Notes: generated from the sequence alone by a model not told the origin. Counted from the stretch's first letter, positions 46,151-58,539 are shown. The stretch: DNA of 64,000 bases from Isoetes taiwanensis (GCA_021234155.1 JAJEKV010000026.1:16546283-16610282); one strand, 5' to 3'. A program made the numbers and translations.

Positions 46151-48400
46151 CAAGTGGGAAAAAGAATCTTTTTTCTTTCATGGCATGCACAGCTGTCTAG
46201 TATGACTTAAAAATTCTACCTTTTAAGTCTATGAGTGGGCTATTTATGAGTTCAAAATGATGGGAAATATAACAATTAATGTTGTTTTCTTCTCTCAGGA
46301 AGCTTAGAGTTCAAGAAATCACATGCAATATCAAATCTGCCAATCAATTTATGGTAGTTGTTGGATAAGATAGATAGATAGATAAAAGCAGCAGATTATC
46401 TAGATTATATAATTTACTAGATTTTCCTGGTTTCTTAAAGAGGTGTATGTTTTACACATTGTTGGAGTGGAAAGAGGATTGAAGCAAATCCTTCTACAGG
46501 GTATGAGCTTTTCATTTAAAATAGGAAAAGCCACATTGATTCGTTCTCCCACATTTATACATTGAAATGCATTAAAAAGATTTGGTGCTGCATTACCCAA
46601 AATCTATCCTCATAAAATGTTCTTTTCATGATGATTTTGCGCATCAACTAGAGCCTACATACTAGAATCCATTACACGTATGACACTTTACTGTTGATGG
46701 TATTGATCCAACATCCTCAGCGTGCAATTGGAGAGCTTTGATCAAGAGTCACTTGGAATCCTGAAAAGTGGGCGGAAGCCTAATGAATGGGTTAAAAAAC
46801 GCACCCAACGCATCAATGGTATTGTAGGTTCAAGTCCTTCTAAATCCCGGAGTCTAGTTTGACAAAGCATTCATGATTAGTTTATTTTGTAAGCTAGCAG
46901 TTACAGATGTCTATTGGGTTAGATTGATCCACCCAAGGTGATGTAATTTGATATATATTTAGTGTTATGGTTTGGCCTGTCCAATTTACCATATCAATAC
47001 TATCAAGTAATAGTAGGTTGCAGCAATTGAGAAGCTATGCCACTAAGCTAGTAGGTTTTGAATCACAAAGGCAAACAAGTGACTGGAAAAGTGATGACAA
47101 AAAAGATGTATCTTTTCTTAAGGTATTAGATATCCAATAAGATTGTATGGAAATATATGTGGGAGAGCAAAGTCATACAAATATCATGCCAAGTTAAAAG
47201 CTGCTCTTTGATAAGAAAATTGCTTGTTATATCTGCTAAAGAATATATATTTATATAAAGTAGAGCCCCGTAATAAATGCAATGGAGCTTCACAATACTA
47301 TGTGATTCGATTATGTTTGAACACTTTCTCTGGCTCTCGAAAAAGAAATAAGAAGAAGCAGGCAACTCTTTTGGCAATTGATGAGCTTTCTAAGATTTTT
47401 CTAGTTCTAGATGGTAGATGTTTTACTTCCCATTATTTTAAATATAATACCAAGTTTTTATCCTCTTACTGGAGGACATTTCTTCCTTTCCATTATTTCA
47501 GATGTGATATCTTGAATACTCATCATTCTTAGTCTTCTGCATTATGCTAAAAACGAATTTTACACAATGTTAAGAGGTTGGTCGTCTATTACACAAGCTT
47601 TTATCAATATGAAGCCAACCAAAAGACTAAGGGCATTATTGCAAAGAAAATTCTAAGCAGCTAATGTTTTGATGCAACAATTTAGCATGATCAATCACAA
47701 TGATAATTTCATGTTACCATAAGGCAGAAAATGAGAGTTCTTATGGATTTTTTTTAATTCTCTTTATCCTGGAGAAACAATAGATTATCCATCTTGTCTT
47801 CTTATCCTTATTAGCTTTCATCCATTGATGCCAAAGAAAATTATGAGGTAGGACAAGCTATTATAGGCTACGATGTGTTTCAAATCCAAATCAAGAATCA
47901 TGCTAAGTTCAACCACTCAGCCACAGCAAGGAAAGGATTAGAACTTGCCATCCAACCATAGAATCAGAGCATCTCCGATTCATCCACCGGGCATAGAGCT
48001 AGCATGAGGCAAAGCGCAAATCCCGAGATGATCCGTATAACATCTTCCTTCCATATTTATATGCACAGCTAGCTCTCTTTTACCCTTTTCTCCCAAGACT
48101 TTTCAATAAAGGTTACTTGGAATATAAAGCTTCCACCTTATATGGCTCGTTGGACTATGCCTTGGAAGGCCTCAGGCGTCTGCTACAGATCCTAGCTCCA
48201 AATCGTTACAGCCCATTGAGGTAGAAGGAAATTGTGCTCAGTTGTATGCGAGAAACAAAATCATATGTCTTTGATTAAGAAATTTGTGTCTAAGTTCCAT
48301 GAACTTAGGTAAACTAAAAAGGAAAGTGACTGGACTCACCACCCATCACCTTTCCTGTCATCGTCTTGTGACTGAAAGATGATGTATAAAGGTCAACGTA
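46150..48400. other. No gene seen
   Basis: AT-rich intergenic DNA. A tRNA B-box-like string GGTTCAAGTCC occurs at 46827-46837 without a cloverleaf around it. Nothing else is recognisable. Confidence 0.4.
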
Positions 48401-48401
48401 T

Positions 48402-48884
48402 GTCATGACCAGGGAAAAAATTAAGGAACTTTTATATTCAAAGTGATGAAATAGACTTGGCTAAAGTATGCCAAAATTTGAGGTGAAAGCTTCTAATGTT
48501 TAGCTAAACTTTCTAAATTTTGCCACCTGTACTTTCTTATGTTTGGCTAAACTTTTATTTAAAAAAGAAAAAATCTTCTATCTTTTGACTATTTTGCACT
48601 AATTCAAGATCTAAATATTAACTGACCATAATAAATATGAAGGCTATAAAAGTTTGACGTAAAAGCTTCTAAGTTTTGGCTAAACTTTCCAAATTTTGGC
48701 AGTTACATTTTCTTGCGATTAGCTAAAGTCGGGCGAAATGGAGGTGGGGCGTGAAATAGACTTGGCTAGAATTTTATTTTTTTTAGCCCAAAAAGGGCCA
48801 TAGTTTAGCCAATTTTTTTCCAAACAAGGCCAAAATTTCGCCATTTAGCTAAGTTTAGCCACTAATTTTTTCCATGGTCATGAC
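48402..48884. mobile_element. Putative 483-bp element with 22-bp terminal inverted repeats
   Basis: Left end 48402-48423 and right end 48863-48884 are inverted copies with one mismatch (GTCATGACCAGGGAAAAAAT against GTCATGACCATGGAAAAAAT). The inside contains repeated TTTAGCTAAACTTT and TTTAGCCA words and a diverged 175-bp duplication. No target duplication is evident and no frame is present. Confidence 0.55.
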
Positions 48885-49157
48885 TCACAATACATATGGC
48901 CTGGCGATCAGATTACTTCCTGATGCCACGTCCTCTTAGGCCCTTGATTATTCGCGACACATTGTACACTGCTAGTATTAGCCTTGCTAATACCTCTTGG
49001 GGTGCTATGCTCCTCCCAAGGCTGAGCATCATGCTCAAGACTAGTTCACCCTCAAACATACAGACCGAAGATCTGTCTATAAAGATCCTAATAGTTGTTA
49101 CTTAGCCAATTTCTAGAAGGAATTGTAACAACCCAACAAGGTAGAAGACAACGGTTC

Positions 49158-50180
49158 TCAGTTGTAGGAACCTCCAGTACTTCTTAAAGGTCCACTCCCC
49201 ATCATCATTACTATTGGAGTTTCCCTTCGGTGTTCTTGTTTAGCACCACCTCGTTCATGCTTGTCCCCATCAGAGCATGGAGCTTTGACATCATTGGTAC
49301 AATCCCGAGCTATATGCCCTGGACGTATACAATTATAGCAACTAGATGAGCATGAATCTCGTTTATCCAACTGCTTGAAAATCAAACTCATTGTTGAGTC
49401 ATTTGAAACTTCAGTTTGTGAATCTTTCTTTGATTTGGCAACCTTATTTTGTCATGTGTACTTGTTTTCATCATATACGACGAAAGCCATAGTTCTGTCC
49501 TGATGCAGAGTTCACGACCGCAACAACTTAATAATAAAAAGTCCCTTTGCAATGTTGTAAGGAATTGGACACACCTATCATGAGAGGAGATCCCTGAAGA
49601 CGGAACAAAGAATTAAATTGATTCGTGAAGTCCTTCATAGACTCACCCGTTGCTGACAAAGGGTTTTGGCATTTGTGTTTTAGATTAACCACATATCATC
49701 TGAAAGAAATTGTCCTTTAAACAATCTCCTCATATGCTCCCAAGTAGTAATAAGATATCCAGCTTCGCTTTTATCCCTCAGGACAGTGGACCACCACAAA
49801 ATCGGCTCTCCTTCTAACTGGAATCATGCTCAATAAAACTTTCATTCCTCTGAATGGCCATGCTCGTGGAAGAAATCATCCATCTTGGTTAGCCACTTTA
49901 AAAGTGTGATACCATCCTGCTCGCCCTTGAAGAAACTAAGAATCTCTTTCGGGTCCTTTGGATATTTTTTCCTAGGTTCTTTCTTCTTATGACCATGATG
50001 ATCAATCAGCAGAATCATCTCCTCCATTTGAATCGTTGCTACCAGAAGGTTCATCATGTTGGGGTCGACGTGTCACTCCAAACGTAACATGATCATCGAG
50101 TTTTTTAAGTTTTGACAACAATTCCCGCAATACCATCGCCGTCTCCGATAATCGCTCTTTCCCATTATAGACTATAACAC
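49158..50180 (-). pseudogene. Ty3/gypsy gag fragment 1, with zinc knuckle
   Basis: On the minus strand, RKKYPKDPKEILSFFKGEQD leads into LLKWLTKMDDFFHEHGHSEE (around 49870), then EGEPILWWSTVLRDK and TTWEHMRRLFKGQF (about 49790), typical of the retrotransposon gag domain. Further on, CYNCIRPGHIARDC (49290-49335) is a CCHC knuckle that binds RNA. Several stops break it. Protease and pol do not follow. Its upstream end stops at AACACTTTTC, where the sequence also matches fragment 2. Confidence 0.85.
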
Positions 50181-50192
50181 TTTTCGTGCGAA

Positions 50193-50340
50193 TTTTTAAA
50201 GGTTGGAGGTGCCATTATATATGCTTCTTTTTGTTTTTCTGGTTCGTGCGAGAATCTGCTTGACGACTCTCATCCAACAAAGGAGTTTGATTTTTAAAGG
50301 TTGGAGGTGCCAATATATATGCTTCTTTTTGTTTTTCTGG
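50193..50340. repeat. 98-bp tandem duplication (partial second unit)
   Basis: TTTTTAAAGGTTGGAGGTGC starts at 50193 and again at 50291. The second unit continues to about 50340. It lies between gag fragment 1 and the Harbinger-like element. Confidence 0.85.
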
Positions 50341-50530
50341 GAACCATTGTGTAAAAAAGAAAGAAATAAGGGTACCTACACACCAACCATTACATTAGCT
50401 TAAATGTTAACATTTTAAGATAGTTCGATTAAATTTTTTTGTTAAAATTTGGGGGTTAATTTTTAACCCCATGGGTTATGTTAAAATTTACGCTAACAGC
50501 CATTCACATACGATTCTGTATATAGGAATG

Positions 50531-50600
50531 GGGCTTTCCTGCTGTGGAAACAGGCCGACGCGCGGCAGCGCGGAGCCCTGTTGACACAGCAGGAAAGCCC
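50531..50600. repeat. GC-rich hairpin inside the Harbinger-like element
   Basis: GGGCTTTCCTGCTGTG (50531-50546) and CACAGCAGGAAAGCCC (50585-50600) form a perfect 16-bp stem, extended inward by AACAGG/CCTGTT. The loop is CGCG-rich. A looser outer pairing TATAGG...CCCTATA surrounds it. Confidence 0.85.
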
Positions 50601-50904
50601 ACTAAATGGGCTTCCCTATAACGTGGAGTAACGTGGAGGAGAGTTAGGTGATGTTCTGCGCGCCAAGTGTCAACAATCTATTGGCTGGAGCAGAGAATTG
50701 CCACAAAAAGATTGAACATTTTGTCAGCGATACTTTCTGGAAATGAAAGTGTGCTAAAAATGGCCACGTGACGGCATACGGTTGGAGGAGGGGGCAGAAC
50801 AGCACCTAACTGTTCTTTACGTTAGGCTAAAATTTAACAATCTGTTAAAACTTTAACGAATTCGTGTCCATAATTTAGCCCTACCGTCGATTAGGGCTGT
50901 TAAA

Positions 50905-51235
50905 TTTCTTGGAGCAGCAGCTCGTCGGAGTTCTTGGAGCACGTCGGAGTTCGCCAGCATCTCAGAGGTTGCCAGCAGCTCAGAGGTCGCCAGCATCAGG
51001 GGTCGCAGTTGGAGCCAGCATCTCGGAGGTTGCCAGCAGCTCGCAGGTTAGTTTTCTTGCATTTTCTTGCATTTTCGCAGGTTAGTTTGCTTCTCTCAGT
51101 GCACTTTAAGTGCATCATTTGCCCAGATTACACTCACTATTTTAAGAATTTCTAACTTTAACCCTGTTCTAGAACACAAGATAAGCAGACTAGCAGACTA
51201 GCAGCTGCAGACTAGCAGACTAGCAGCTGCTAGAC
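50905..51235. repeat. Low-complexity repeats of CAGCAG/TCGGAGG type
   Basis: Repeated GCCAGCAGCTC, CTCRGAGGT and CGTCGGAGTTC words at 50905-51060, then AGACTAGCAGACTAGCAGCT repeated at 51186-51229. A frame through the first part is repetitive and not credible. Confidence 0.75.
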
Positions 51236-53819
51236 ATTAATATGGATATGGATAGGCTCGATGGTTGTAGTGGATGTGATGCTTCTGTGGGTTGGCCCAG
51301 TGGTCAAGAATGCATTCAGGGCAAAGCAACCGATAAAAAAACCCATAAAAAAGCATACATCTTTGCAATGGCCCAACAGGGGATAGGGCAGAACAGAGGA
51401 TGCATCTAGAAGGAGCTCAAATTTTGCTATTCTCAGAGCAACTCAAGCTTACAAATTTTGGAAATTACAGATTTTGAAAATAAACAGAGTGTACAAATTT
51501 CAAAACTTAGCTTAAGGCTAGAGGGGCTAAGAAATGTCATCTCTTTTAAGCATTTGTTATGAGCAAACTAAAGAAGCCTTAAATAGATGAATGGGATGTA
51601 GACAGAGACGTGCATTCTTTTTTAGCCAGCTCTGGTCTATGCTTTGCAAAATGATTGTGGCCCTGAACATTTGTAGTCCAAACTAATGTATGCTTCCAAT
51701 TTCGTTGTCGTCATCCTGAGCACAAGTCTTCCGATTGTAGTTGTATTATAAGGTAGAAATAAAGACCCGTCCTTCCTGTTGAATTTAGTATTGTGGAGAC
51801 AGTTACTGTAATTAAAAGTCTGCAAGTGTTCTAACTCCAAAGAATCAAATAGACTGTCTGAAAAATTGACCTTAATGAGTTTATCCTTATCTTTGGTGAA
51901 AAAGATCATTGGTTCAAGAAATGCTCCAAATAGCAGATCAAATTTTCTTCAGCCAATGCACTTTCTACAAGCTTGTCCTTGGTCCATCCATAAATGGCAT
52001 TGAAAACTATAGAGTATTCGATCCTAATTCAGGATTATGACTTGTAAATCAAACAAGCATGTGCAGGATGCAATTTGGTGGCATGGCAGAGAAGAATTGT
52101 CCTTGCCTTTTCCTGCAGTTCATACTGAATGACTGCAGTAGAGGACGTGAGAGATCCACCCAAAGCAATTGTTGGTTTGCACAAAGCCTTCACAGAGCAG
52201 ATTGTAACATCCAGTTTAGTTTGTCTGTATGCGTCTCTCTGCAAGAATGGAACAATTCTGAGATGAATGAAACTAACCATCCTGCCATCCTGCCTCTATG
52301 CTATTCAGATCGTTATTCTCAAAGCCTCCTTCAGTATGACTGCATATGAGTGTCAGTTGTAATGGTTAGATTTGTCTGCTAAACTTGTCAATAATAAGAT
52401 CTGTACTACTTTGGTTATGCATAGCCTTGGGTTCATTTGACTCGTTTGCATAGCCTTGGGTTCTCTCTGAAAAGCAAAACCTTGTATACGGCTCTTGGTC
52501 AGATTATAATCAACAGCATAATTATGTGTGTAAGGCAAAACAACCCATGGGACCGGATTCTGAAGGCAAAGGAAAAAAAGGGAAGAAAAACAGAAGCAGC
52601 AGCAATGGCGAATTCTAGCAGTGGAGGAAACGGATACCAGTTAGGTTTTTCGGTACATCAACCAAACAGTGCTTAGCAGGTCTTTATCAAATGCTGAAGG
52701 TAAGGCTAGAACAGAGATCATGGCATTGTACCTTTCTAAAAAAGAGAGAGAGCGTGCTTCTATACTAAGGCTTTGTCTTGTTAGATGGGGTTTTAGATCA
52801 TGCTACTACCTCCTTCCAAGACCAGCTTAAAACTTAAATATCATTACATCAAAAGCTGAATACATTTAAGCTTTTAATATTTCAGAAAAATACAAAGCAT
52901 TGGGGAAGATGCATCACGCTTTGGGGCTTTCTTTAGGCATGGCTTGAAAGTGATCCTTGTGTTCCTTATCACTACATATCCTGCAGAGGCTATTGCATGC
53001 TTTGACCACCTGAACAGTATATTATTTTGTATCATAGCGTTGGAACTTTGTTGTCTTTGTGTTTTTTTTCTGCATACAGCGGCCCTGATACATTCCTCAC
53101 AGCTGTACATGAAGCTCAAAACTTTGGTCATGATTACCAAAGGACAGTTTGAACTATTTATTAACGTAGTCTCTTTGAAGCATTGGCATAAATGATAATC
53201 TTCTTGCCCACTTGAGATTTGTATTGAACGATGACAATAAAAGAGCGTGTCTAGGATGTTTTGCTTGCTCAACACTTTCTGTCAGCAGCGTATTTAGCAT
53301 TTATGCGATTTATCAGCACATCTTATAACACGAACATTCAGCACACTCAGAAATATCAAAAGCTTAAATGTTGCCTTTAATTGTTTTCTTCAAAATTGTT
53401 TTCTTTAATGTTTTTTTGTTGCAGACATGGATATCAACAAAAAGGAGTTGTTTTCTATGGCATTTCTGAAATATCTTAGCATTTGGAATATCTTAGCATT
53501 TCTGAAATATGTTAGCATTTCAGAAATATGTTAATCCAAGCATTTCAAGCATAATTCCAAGCATTTCTGAAATATCTTAACAGAGTGTGTGAATGGGATT
53601 GTTAACAGATTCCGTTACGTTAATTGTTAATTTAACTAAACCTTAACTGTTCATGTGTGAATGCATATTATAAACATTATGTTAGGTTAAATGTTAACCT
53701 AACAGGAGGTGTGCAACGTCCACTGTATTAGCATTAACTTAGTATAATTGTTGGGGGTTTAAGTTTTAAATTTAAGATAATGTAACCATTGGTGTGCAAG
53801 AACCCTAAGCCATTGAAAA

Positions 53820-54864
53820 TTTGGGCCGTCCCTCGTTGAATTTGGGCACTGTCTGCAGTTTCGCTGAACAGGCTGTTCACCCTGAACCAACTCGTGGCCC
53901 AGCTTCCTGAAACGTCGGCGTGAAGAACTCGGCAGATTGCTTCCTTCAGCAGGTACGTCCATACTTCACTCCGCTTGCTTTGCTGCAAATCGCTTTCCCA
54001 GCCTTGTCAAAATGATTATGCTGTGTGCATATACATCCTGCAAAGATTACAGCAACTAAATATCAACATTGACATGTTGATATGAGGAGAGCACCTTGTT
54101 TGGATTTGTCCATGAACTCAAAGTGTGGAGAGGGCAGGGAAATTCTCATAGGCATTCGCTTTATGCCAACTTTTAATTCAAATGGATGGGCAGAGGCACG
54201 CGTTTTTTATTCAAACGCCAAAATTGAAAGGATGCATTCAACATCGTGTGAAGTGACATGCATTGCTTTTGAAGGTCGACACCAGGGTGTCCTTATCATG
54301 GAGTGCAATGGTTATCGGGTTTTGTAAGTGGGCCTTTGCAATATCAAGAAAGTGACAAGGAAAATTGAACTAAAAGCATGTGGCAATGTGAATGCGAGAG
54401 TATTTGAGTATTCCAAGCAAGAATTACAGCTTTAGAATGATTTATACGAGTCTGAAGGATAGCCATTACTAATGTAACAATCTTCCAGGTGGCCCAAAAA
54501 TCCATTTAGTATGTTGACAGCAATTGAAAGTTGCAAAATGCTCACATTGGCATTGCTCCTCCATTGTGAGACTACACTTTGGATCATCTGAGAGCTTTAG
54601 CCAGATTGGAGAACATGGCTTCCATCGTATAGGGCATTTACACGTTAGCAACCTTCTAACATGTGAATTTAATATGTTCTTTTGGACCCTTGTGGTTCTT
54701 TGACTTTTGATTCCGTGTCTTCACAAAATCACATCACCACCTTATCCTTTAATATGTTTGTCATTTATCAATGAAAGGTACGTTTCCTCTTCATCATTAC
54801 CTTTTTTTGAATCTCAATTTGATTTCTGTAACAGGACTACTTCATATAATTTTGTGCTGTCGTC
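53820..54864 (+). promoter_or_regulatory. GatC upstream region with a probable 5' UTR intron
   Basis: A donor-like site CTTCAGCAG/GTACGT at 53952-53953 and an acceptor TTTCTGTAACAG/GACTAC at 54834-54835 would join a leader exon to the 5' UTR just before the GatC start. This is inference from splice-site sequence only. The Harbinger-like element ends less than 20 bp before this stretch. Confidence 0.4.
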
Positions 54865-56107
54865 ATGGCGGGCTCTTGTTTGAGAATGGCTTTGCCTCTA
54901 TTTATACCTTTATCCACTCGTCCACATATATGGAAGTGTCGAGCAATTAGTAGTGTGCCATTGCCCAACGTTTTGGAGCTTTGTGATAAAGCAAGATTGA
55001 GCCTGACGAGCAAGGAGGTATTCTTTTTGCTATTCAATTTTCAGATTCTTTGCGAGGCATGATTTGGGTTTCGCTTTATTGTGCGAGATGAATGAAAGAA
55101 AAAGAAATGAAATAATTATGTCATGTTCCGATAGGTTTAATGACAAAGATATTATCTTCGATAGTGCCTCACAAATGCTTATCCAATCTTTTCTGGTTCC
55201 TAACACGATGTATGTGTTACCATATATAGTATTAAGCACAAGATAGATTTCTTTTCTATCTGTTGGAGTCTGTGTTACCATGAGGCCTGCTACCCATTCT
55301 CTTCTTTCACTGATGTTTTTAACTTCTGTTATATTCTTTGTGCTCTGTTGCATAGCCTTATATAGCCTTATATATGCACATATAGTCTCTCCCATTTCAA
55401 CATTCAATCATGCCAAAAGCATCAACAGCTTTACATTAGCTCACCATGCAGATCTGAAACTGTCATTACACATTGACTACAACAATCCTTGTGCTTGTTT
55501 TACTGCTTAAAGAAACCAAAATGATCTAAACTAACACAGCTAAACATCTAAATTTTCCTTACAATTATTTCCATTCTTCCAACTTGCAGATCGAGGAGAT
55601 TGGTCCCCAAATTAGCAGGGTTGTAGACTGGTATGACTCTTCGTTGATAAACTAAGAGCAAATGGAGCCATATTGTGAGGACAAAATGTTATGTTTATTT
55701 CTATTTTCTGGGCAGGTTTGCTCAACTACAGAGTGTGGATCTAGAGGATGTTGCCCCTGCAATTCGTGTTGGTTAGATTCATACTCTTGATCTGCTTTTG
55801 TTTATGTGTCTTCCCATGGCACTAGCAACATTTTGTGCATTCTGGAAAGGCAGACAGTTGACTAGTTAATGTTTTTAATTTTCATATACAGGAGATACAG
55901 AAAGTGCGAGCACCCTGCGTGAAGATGTGCCCTCAATATTTCCTGAAAGGTGATATACTGGGATGTAAATGGTTTTGTGCCATAGGATGTTAACTGGATT
56001 GACATAATTATTTTCTTGCTCCTAGGGATGCAATTTTATCAGCTGTCCCACAGCGGGAGGGTCCTTATATAAAAGTTCCGAAAATTTTGAAGGAGGATGC
56101 AGAGTGA
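54865..56107 (+). CDS. GATC: Glutamyl-tRNA(Gln) amidotransferase subunit C, organellar (5 exons)
   Basis: Five exons join in frame with GT-AG borders: 54865-55017, 55590-55630, 55716-55771, 55892-55949 and 56026-56107, giving 129 residues. GatC is the small subunit of the GatCAB complex that converts Glu-tRNA(Gln) to Gln-tRNA(Gln) in plastids and mitochondria. Recognisable parts are LCDKARLSLTSKE across to IEEIGPQISRVVDWF, AQLQSVDLEDVAPAIRV, LREDVPSIFPER and YIKVPKILKE, matching the plant GatC pattern up to its end. The first 30 or so residues, with several Arg, Ser and few acidic residues, look like an organelle transit peptide. Introns are 572, 85, 120 and 76 bp. All splice phases agree (0, 2, 1, 0 or equivalent), so the gene appears intact. 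The symbol is given for the family. Confidence 0.9.
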
Positions 56108-56586
56108 ACCACCGAATTCATGATGCATATTCTTGAATTATATAGTATAAATTCGCTTAGTGTACAGCAAGGTGAGTCTGGAATCATCGAATCCTCATAT
56201 GTGTATGTGATTGTGCTATACATCGTTGATTGTTGTTATAAGAGCTAATATTATAAAACTACATGATGCTCGTCGTCATCTGTTGTTGAAGTGCCAGTTT
56301 AACAGTTGCATATCGAATAGAAAACATAGAGTTGATACTATGCAATTGTAAATTTCCATAATAGAAGAGGTGGTATACGAGAGGATTCATAGTGGTACAC
56401 AAACCTTTTTTTTTTTATATTTTTAATATTACAAAGTTTTGCTTGATTTTGTTTCACAGAATGGCATATTGGTTGGTTTGCATACATGTGTAGGTGTGAA
56501 AACCAATAGATCACTTAGATGATAGTCCCGTTGTTGAAGACCGATAGATCATTTGGAAATAGCCATGCTTTTTATGATACACATGC

Positions 56587-57290
56587 AATGTTGTAAGGAA
56601 TTGGACACACCTATCATGAGAGGAGATCCCTGGAGACTGAACAAAGAATTAAATTGATTCGTGAAGTCCTTCATAGACTCACCCGTTGCCGACAAAGGGT
56701 TTGGCATTTGTGTTTTAGATTAACCACATATCAATTGTCCTTTAAACAATCTCCTCATATGCTTCCAAGTAGTAATAAGATATCCAGCTTCGCTTTCATC
56801 CCTCAGGACAGTGGACCACCACAAAATCGGCTCTCCTTCTAACTGGAATCATGCTCAATACAACTTTCATTCCTCTGAATGGCCATGCTCGTGGAAGAAA
56901 TCATCCATCTTGGTTACCCACTTTAAAAGTGTGATACCATCCTGCTCGCCCTTGAAGAAACTAAGAATCTCCTTTGGGTCTTTTGGATATTTTTTTCTAG
57001 GTTCTTTCTTCTTATGAACATGATGATCAATCAGCAGAATCATCTCCTCCATTTGGAGGAATACCACGAGTGCCCCTAGGAGAAGGTCGAGCTTTTGAAT
57101 CGTTGCTACTGGAAGGTTTATCATGTGGGGGTCGACGTGCCACTCCAGGCGTAACACGATCATCGAGTTTTTTAAGTTTTGACAACAATTCCCGCAATAC
57201 CATCGCCGTCTCCAATAATCGCTCTTTCCCATTGTAGACAATAACACTTTTCCCCGGGGGGTTCACCTCTATATAAGGGGCATATGGCAT
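56587..57290 (-). pseudogene. Ty3/gypsy gag fragment 2
   Basis: Very similar to gag fragment 1 (56587-57250 against 49549-50180), but complete further upstream: MPYAPYIEVNPPGKS, YNGKERLLETAMVLRELLS (a helix near 57220) and RRPPHDKPSSS. It then holds KYPKDPKEILSFFKGEQD and KWVTKMDDFFHEHGHSEE. It contains an insert (about 57048-57090) missing from copy 1, and lacks the zinc knuckle. Only gag is present and stops interrupt its 3' half. Confidence 0.85.
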
Positions 57291-57299
57291 GTGCGTGCA

Positions 57300-57840
57300 T
57301 CAAGTCAGGAGAAACCCCTCTGTATACAGCTGACCCTCCATAGAAACCCCTATGTATACGGTCCCATACTGTCGAAGAATCATACCCGATTCCATACTTT
57401 TACACCCAGTCTAAGCTCTTCTTGCCCTACCCTCAACCTTATTTTTACGTCCGAATTTCATTCATGTATCCTACCCTCTACCGTATTTTTACATCCAAAT
57501 TAAATGTTGCATCCAAATAAGATTTAGGGTTCTTCGTGGCCCATTTGAGTTCAATGGTCACTCCGTAAAAATAAGAAAGAAATACTGAATTTTATTTATT
57601 TTAATTAAATCGATTTTTAGGATGACATCATAACGAAATTCATTATTGATTATTGAATAATGAATTTAAATTAATTATTGGTCATGATTTTATTTTTCGC
57701 ACGCCTTTTTTAGGACGCCATTATGGTGAATCTCGCCATGCAAAATGCCGCCAATGATCGAAGCTCATTCCCTCTAGCGCCCTATTCCTCCCTTCTCCCC
57801 GATCCGACACTCATCCGCCTATTCCTCTCCCACATTCGAC
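57300..57840. other. No gene seen
   Basis: AT-rich DNA between gag fragment 2 and the small frame at 57.85 kb. CCTCTRTATACAG and CCCTATGTATACGG near 57315-57360 form a short repeat. Confidence 0.4.
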
Positions 57841-57849
57841 AATGGCGCT

Positions 57850-58230
57850 GATTAAGACCACCTCCTGTGTTGCCCATCAAGAATCCGTGGGCTCGCCCCA
57901 CCGAAGGAAGAGGCCACTACCGAGGAAGAGGCCGCTACCGAGGAAGAGGCCGCACTCGAGGAAGAGGCAAAGGGCACTAAGTCAAGGTTGTCGCGAATTT
58001 TCCCCGCATGGAAGTGGTGCACATGCAAGATCATGGAGCTCATATCACCGAAAAAAGTTCAAAAATGGGTTGATCGGGTGACTCCTGCAGATGAGCGGCT
58101 TTTGGAAATGAAAATCCGTGCAAGAGGGAACGACCAGTATGTGCTGCTTAGGATGCCACCTCCGGCGATCGGTGAAGCGCCTCGCTTGTCCGACCTCCGT
58201 TCCTCCTCCTATTATTACGATATCCGCTAA
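57850..58230 (+). CDS. Uncharacterised small frame with Glu-rich repeat (uncertain)
   Basis: In the frame ending at the TAA of 58228-58230, a repeat of GAGGAAGAGGCC gives EEEAATEEEAALEEEAK, followed by LSRIFPAWKWCTCKIMELIS and KVQKWVDRVTPADERLLEMK. The second half (57985-58230) looks like real protein (amphipathic, codon-like). There is no ATG at its head; other frames of the repeat give RGRGR or RKRPLP. It could be an exon or a transposon remnant. No family recognised. Confidence 0.35.
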
Positions 58231-58539
58231 GTTGTGCCCCGGGTTATGCCTCCGGGGCGTCATCAATGATAGCTTAGGTTTTTTATTTGCCATACGAAAT
58301 ATCCCCGAACTTGTTTTGTAAAGCTCCCGACCGCTTTTTTTGTAAAGCTCCCCGCTTAGGACCGCTTTGTTTTGTAAATGGCCATGAAAACAGGGGATGT
58401 AAACCGCCATGCGCAGTGTGAACCTTCCTTTTGTAAAGTATATTATTATAATATGAATATGAAGCAGCTTTACATTGTTCTTGTGTTTAACTTTGTCTCT
58501 TAATATGTTTCTTTTTATGTAATGTTATTAACCGAAATC

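Larger units (their letters stand above)
50370..53805. mobile_element. 3.4-kb Harbinger-like DNA transposon, non-autonomous
   Basis: The ends are inverted repeats: GGGTACCTACACACCAACCA on the left and, reversed, GGGTTCTTGCACACCAATGG on the right, continuing with TTACATTAKCTTAAAT. Looser inverted similarity reaches about 150 bp (GCTAACAGCCATTCACA against a CTAACA...GCATTCACACA counterpart near 53640). Both ends abut TAA (50367-50369 and 53806-53808), the three-base target duplication typical of PIF/Harbinger. No transposase or Myb-like frame is visible. The interior holds CAGCAG-type repeats (50905-51060, 51181-51232) and anonymous sequence that may be captured host DNA. Confidence 0.65.

Noticed and set aside
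46827-46837. tRNA B-box string GGTTCAAGTCC
   Set aside because: No acceptor stem, D arm or anticodon arm can be folded around it; probably chance or a worn organellar fragment.
52606-52676. Short start-like coding piece MANSSSGGNGYQLG as a captured gene exon
   Set aside because: Only 23 codons to a stop, no convincing donor site, no recognised homologue.
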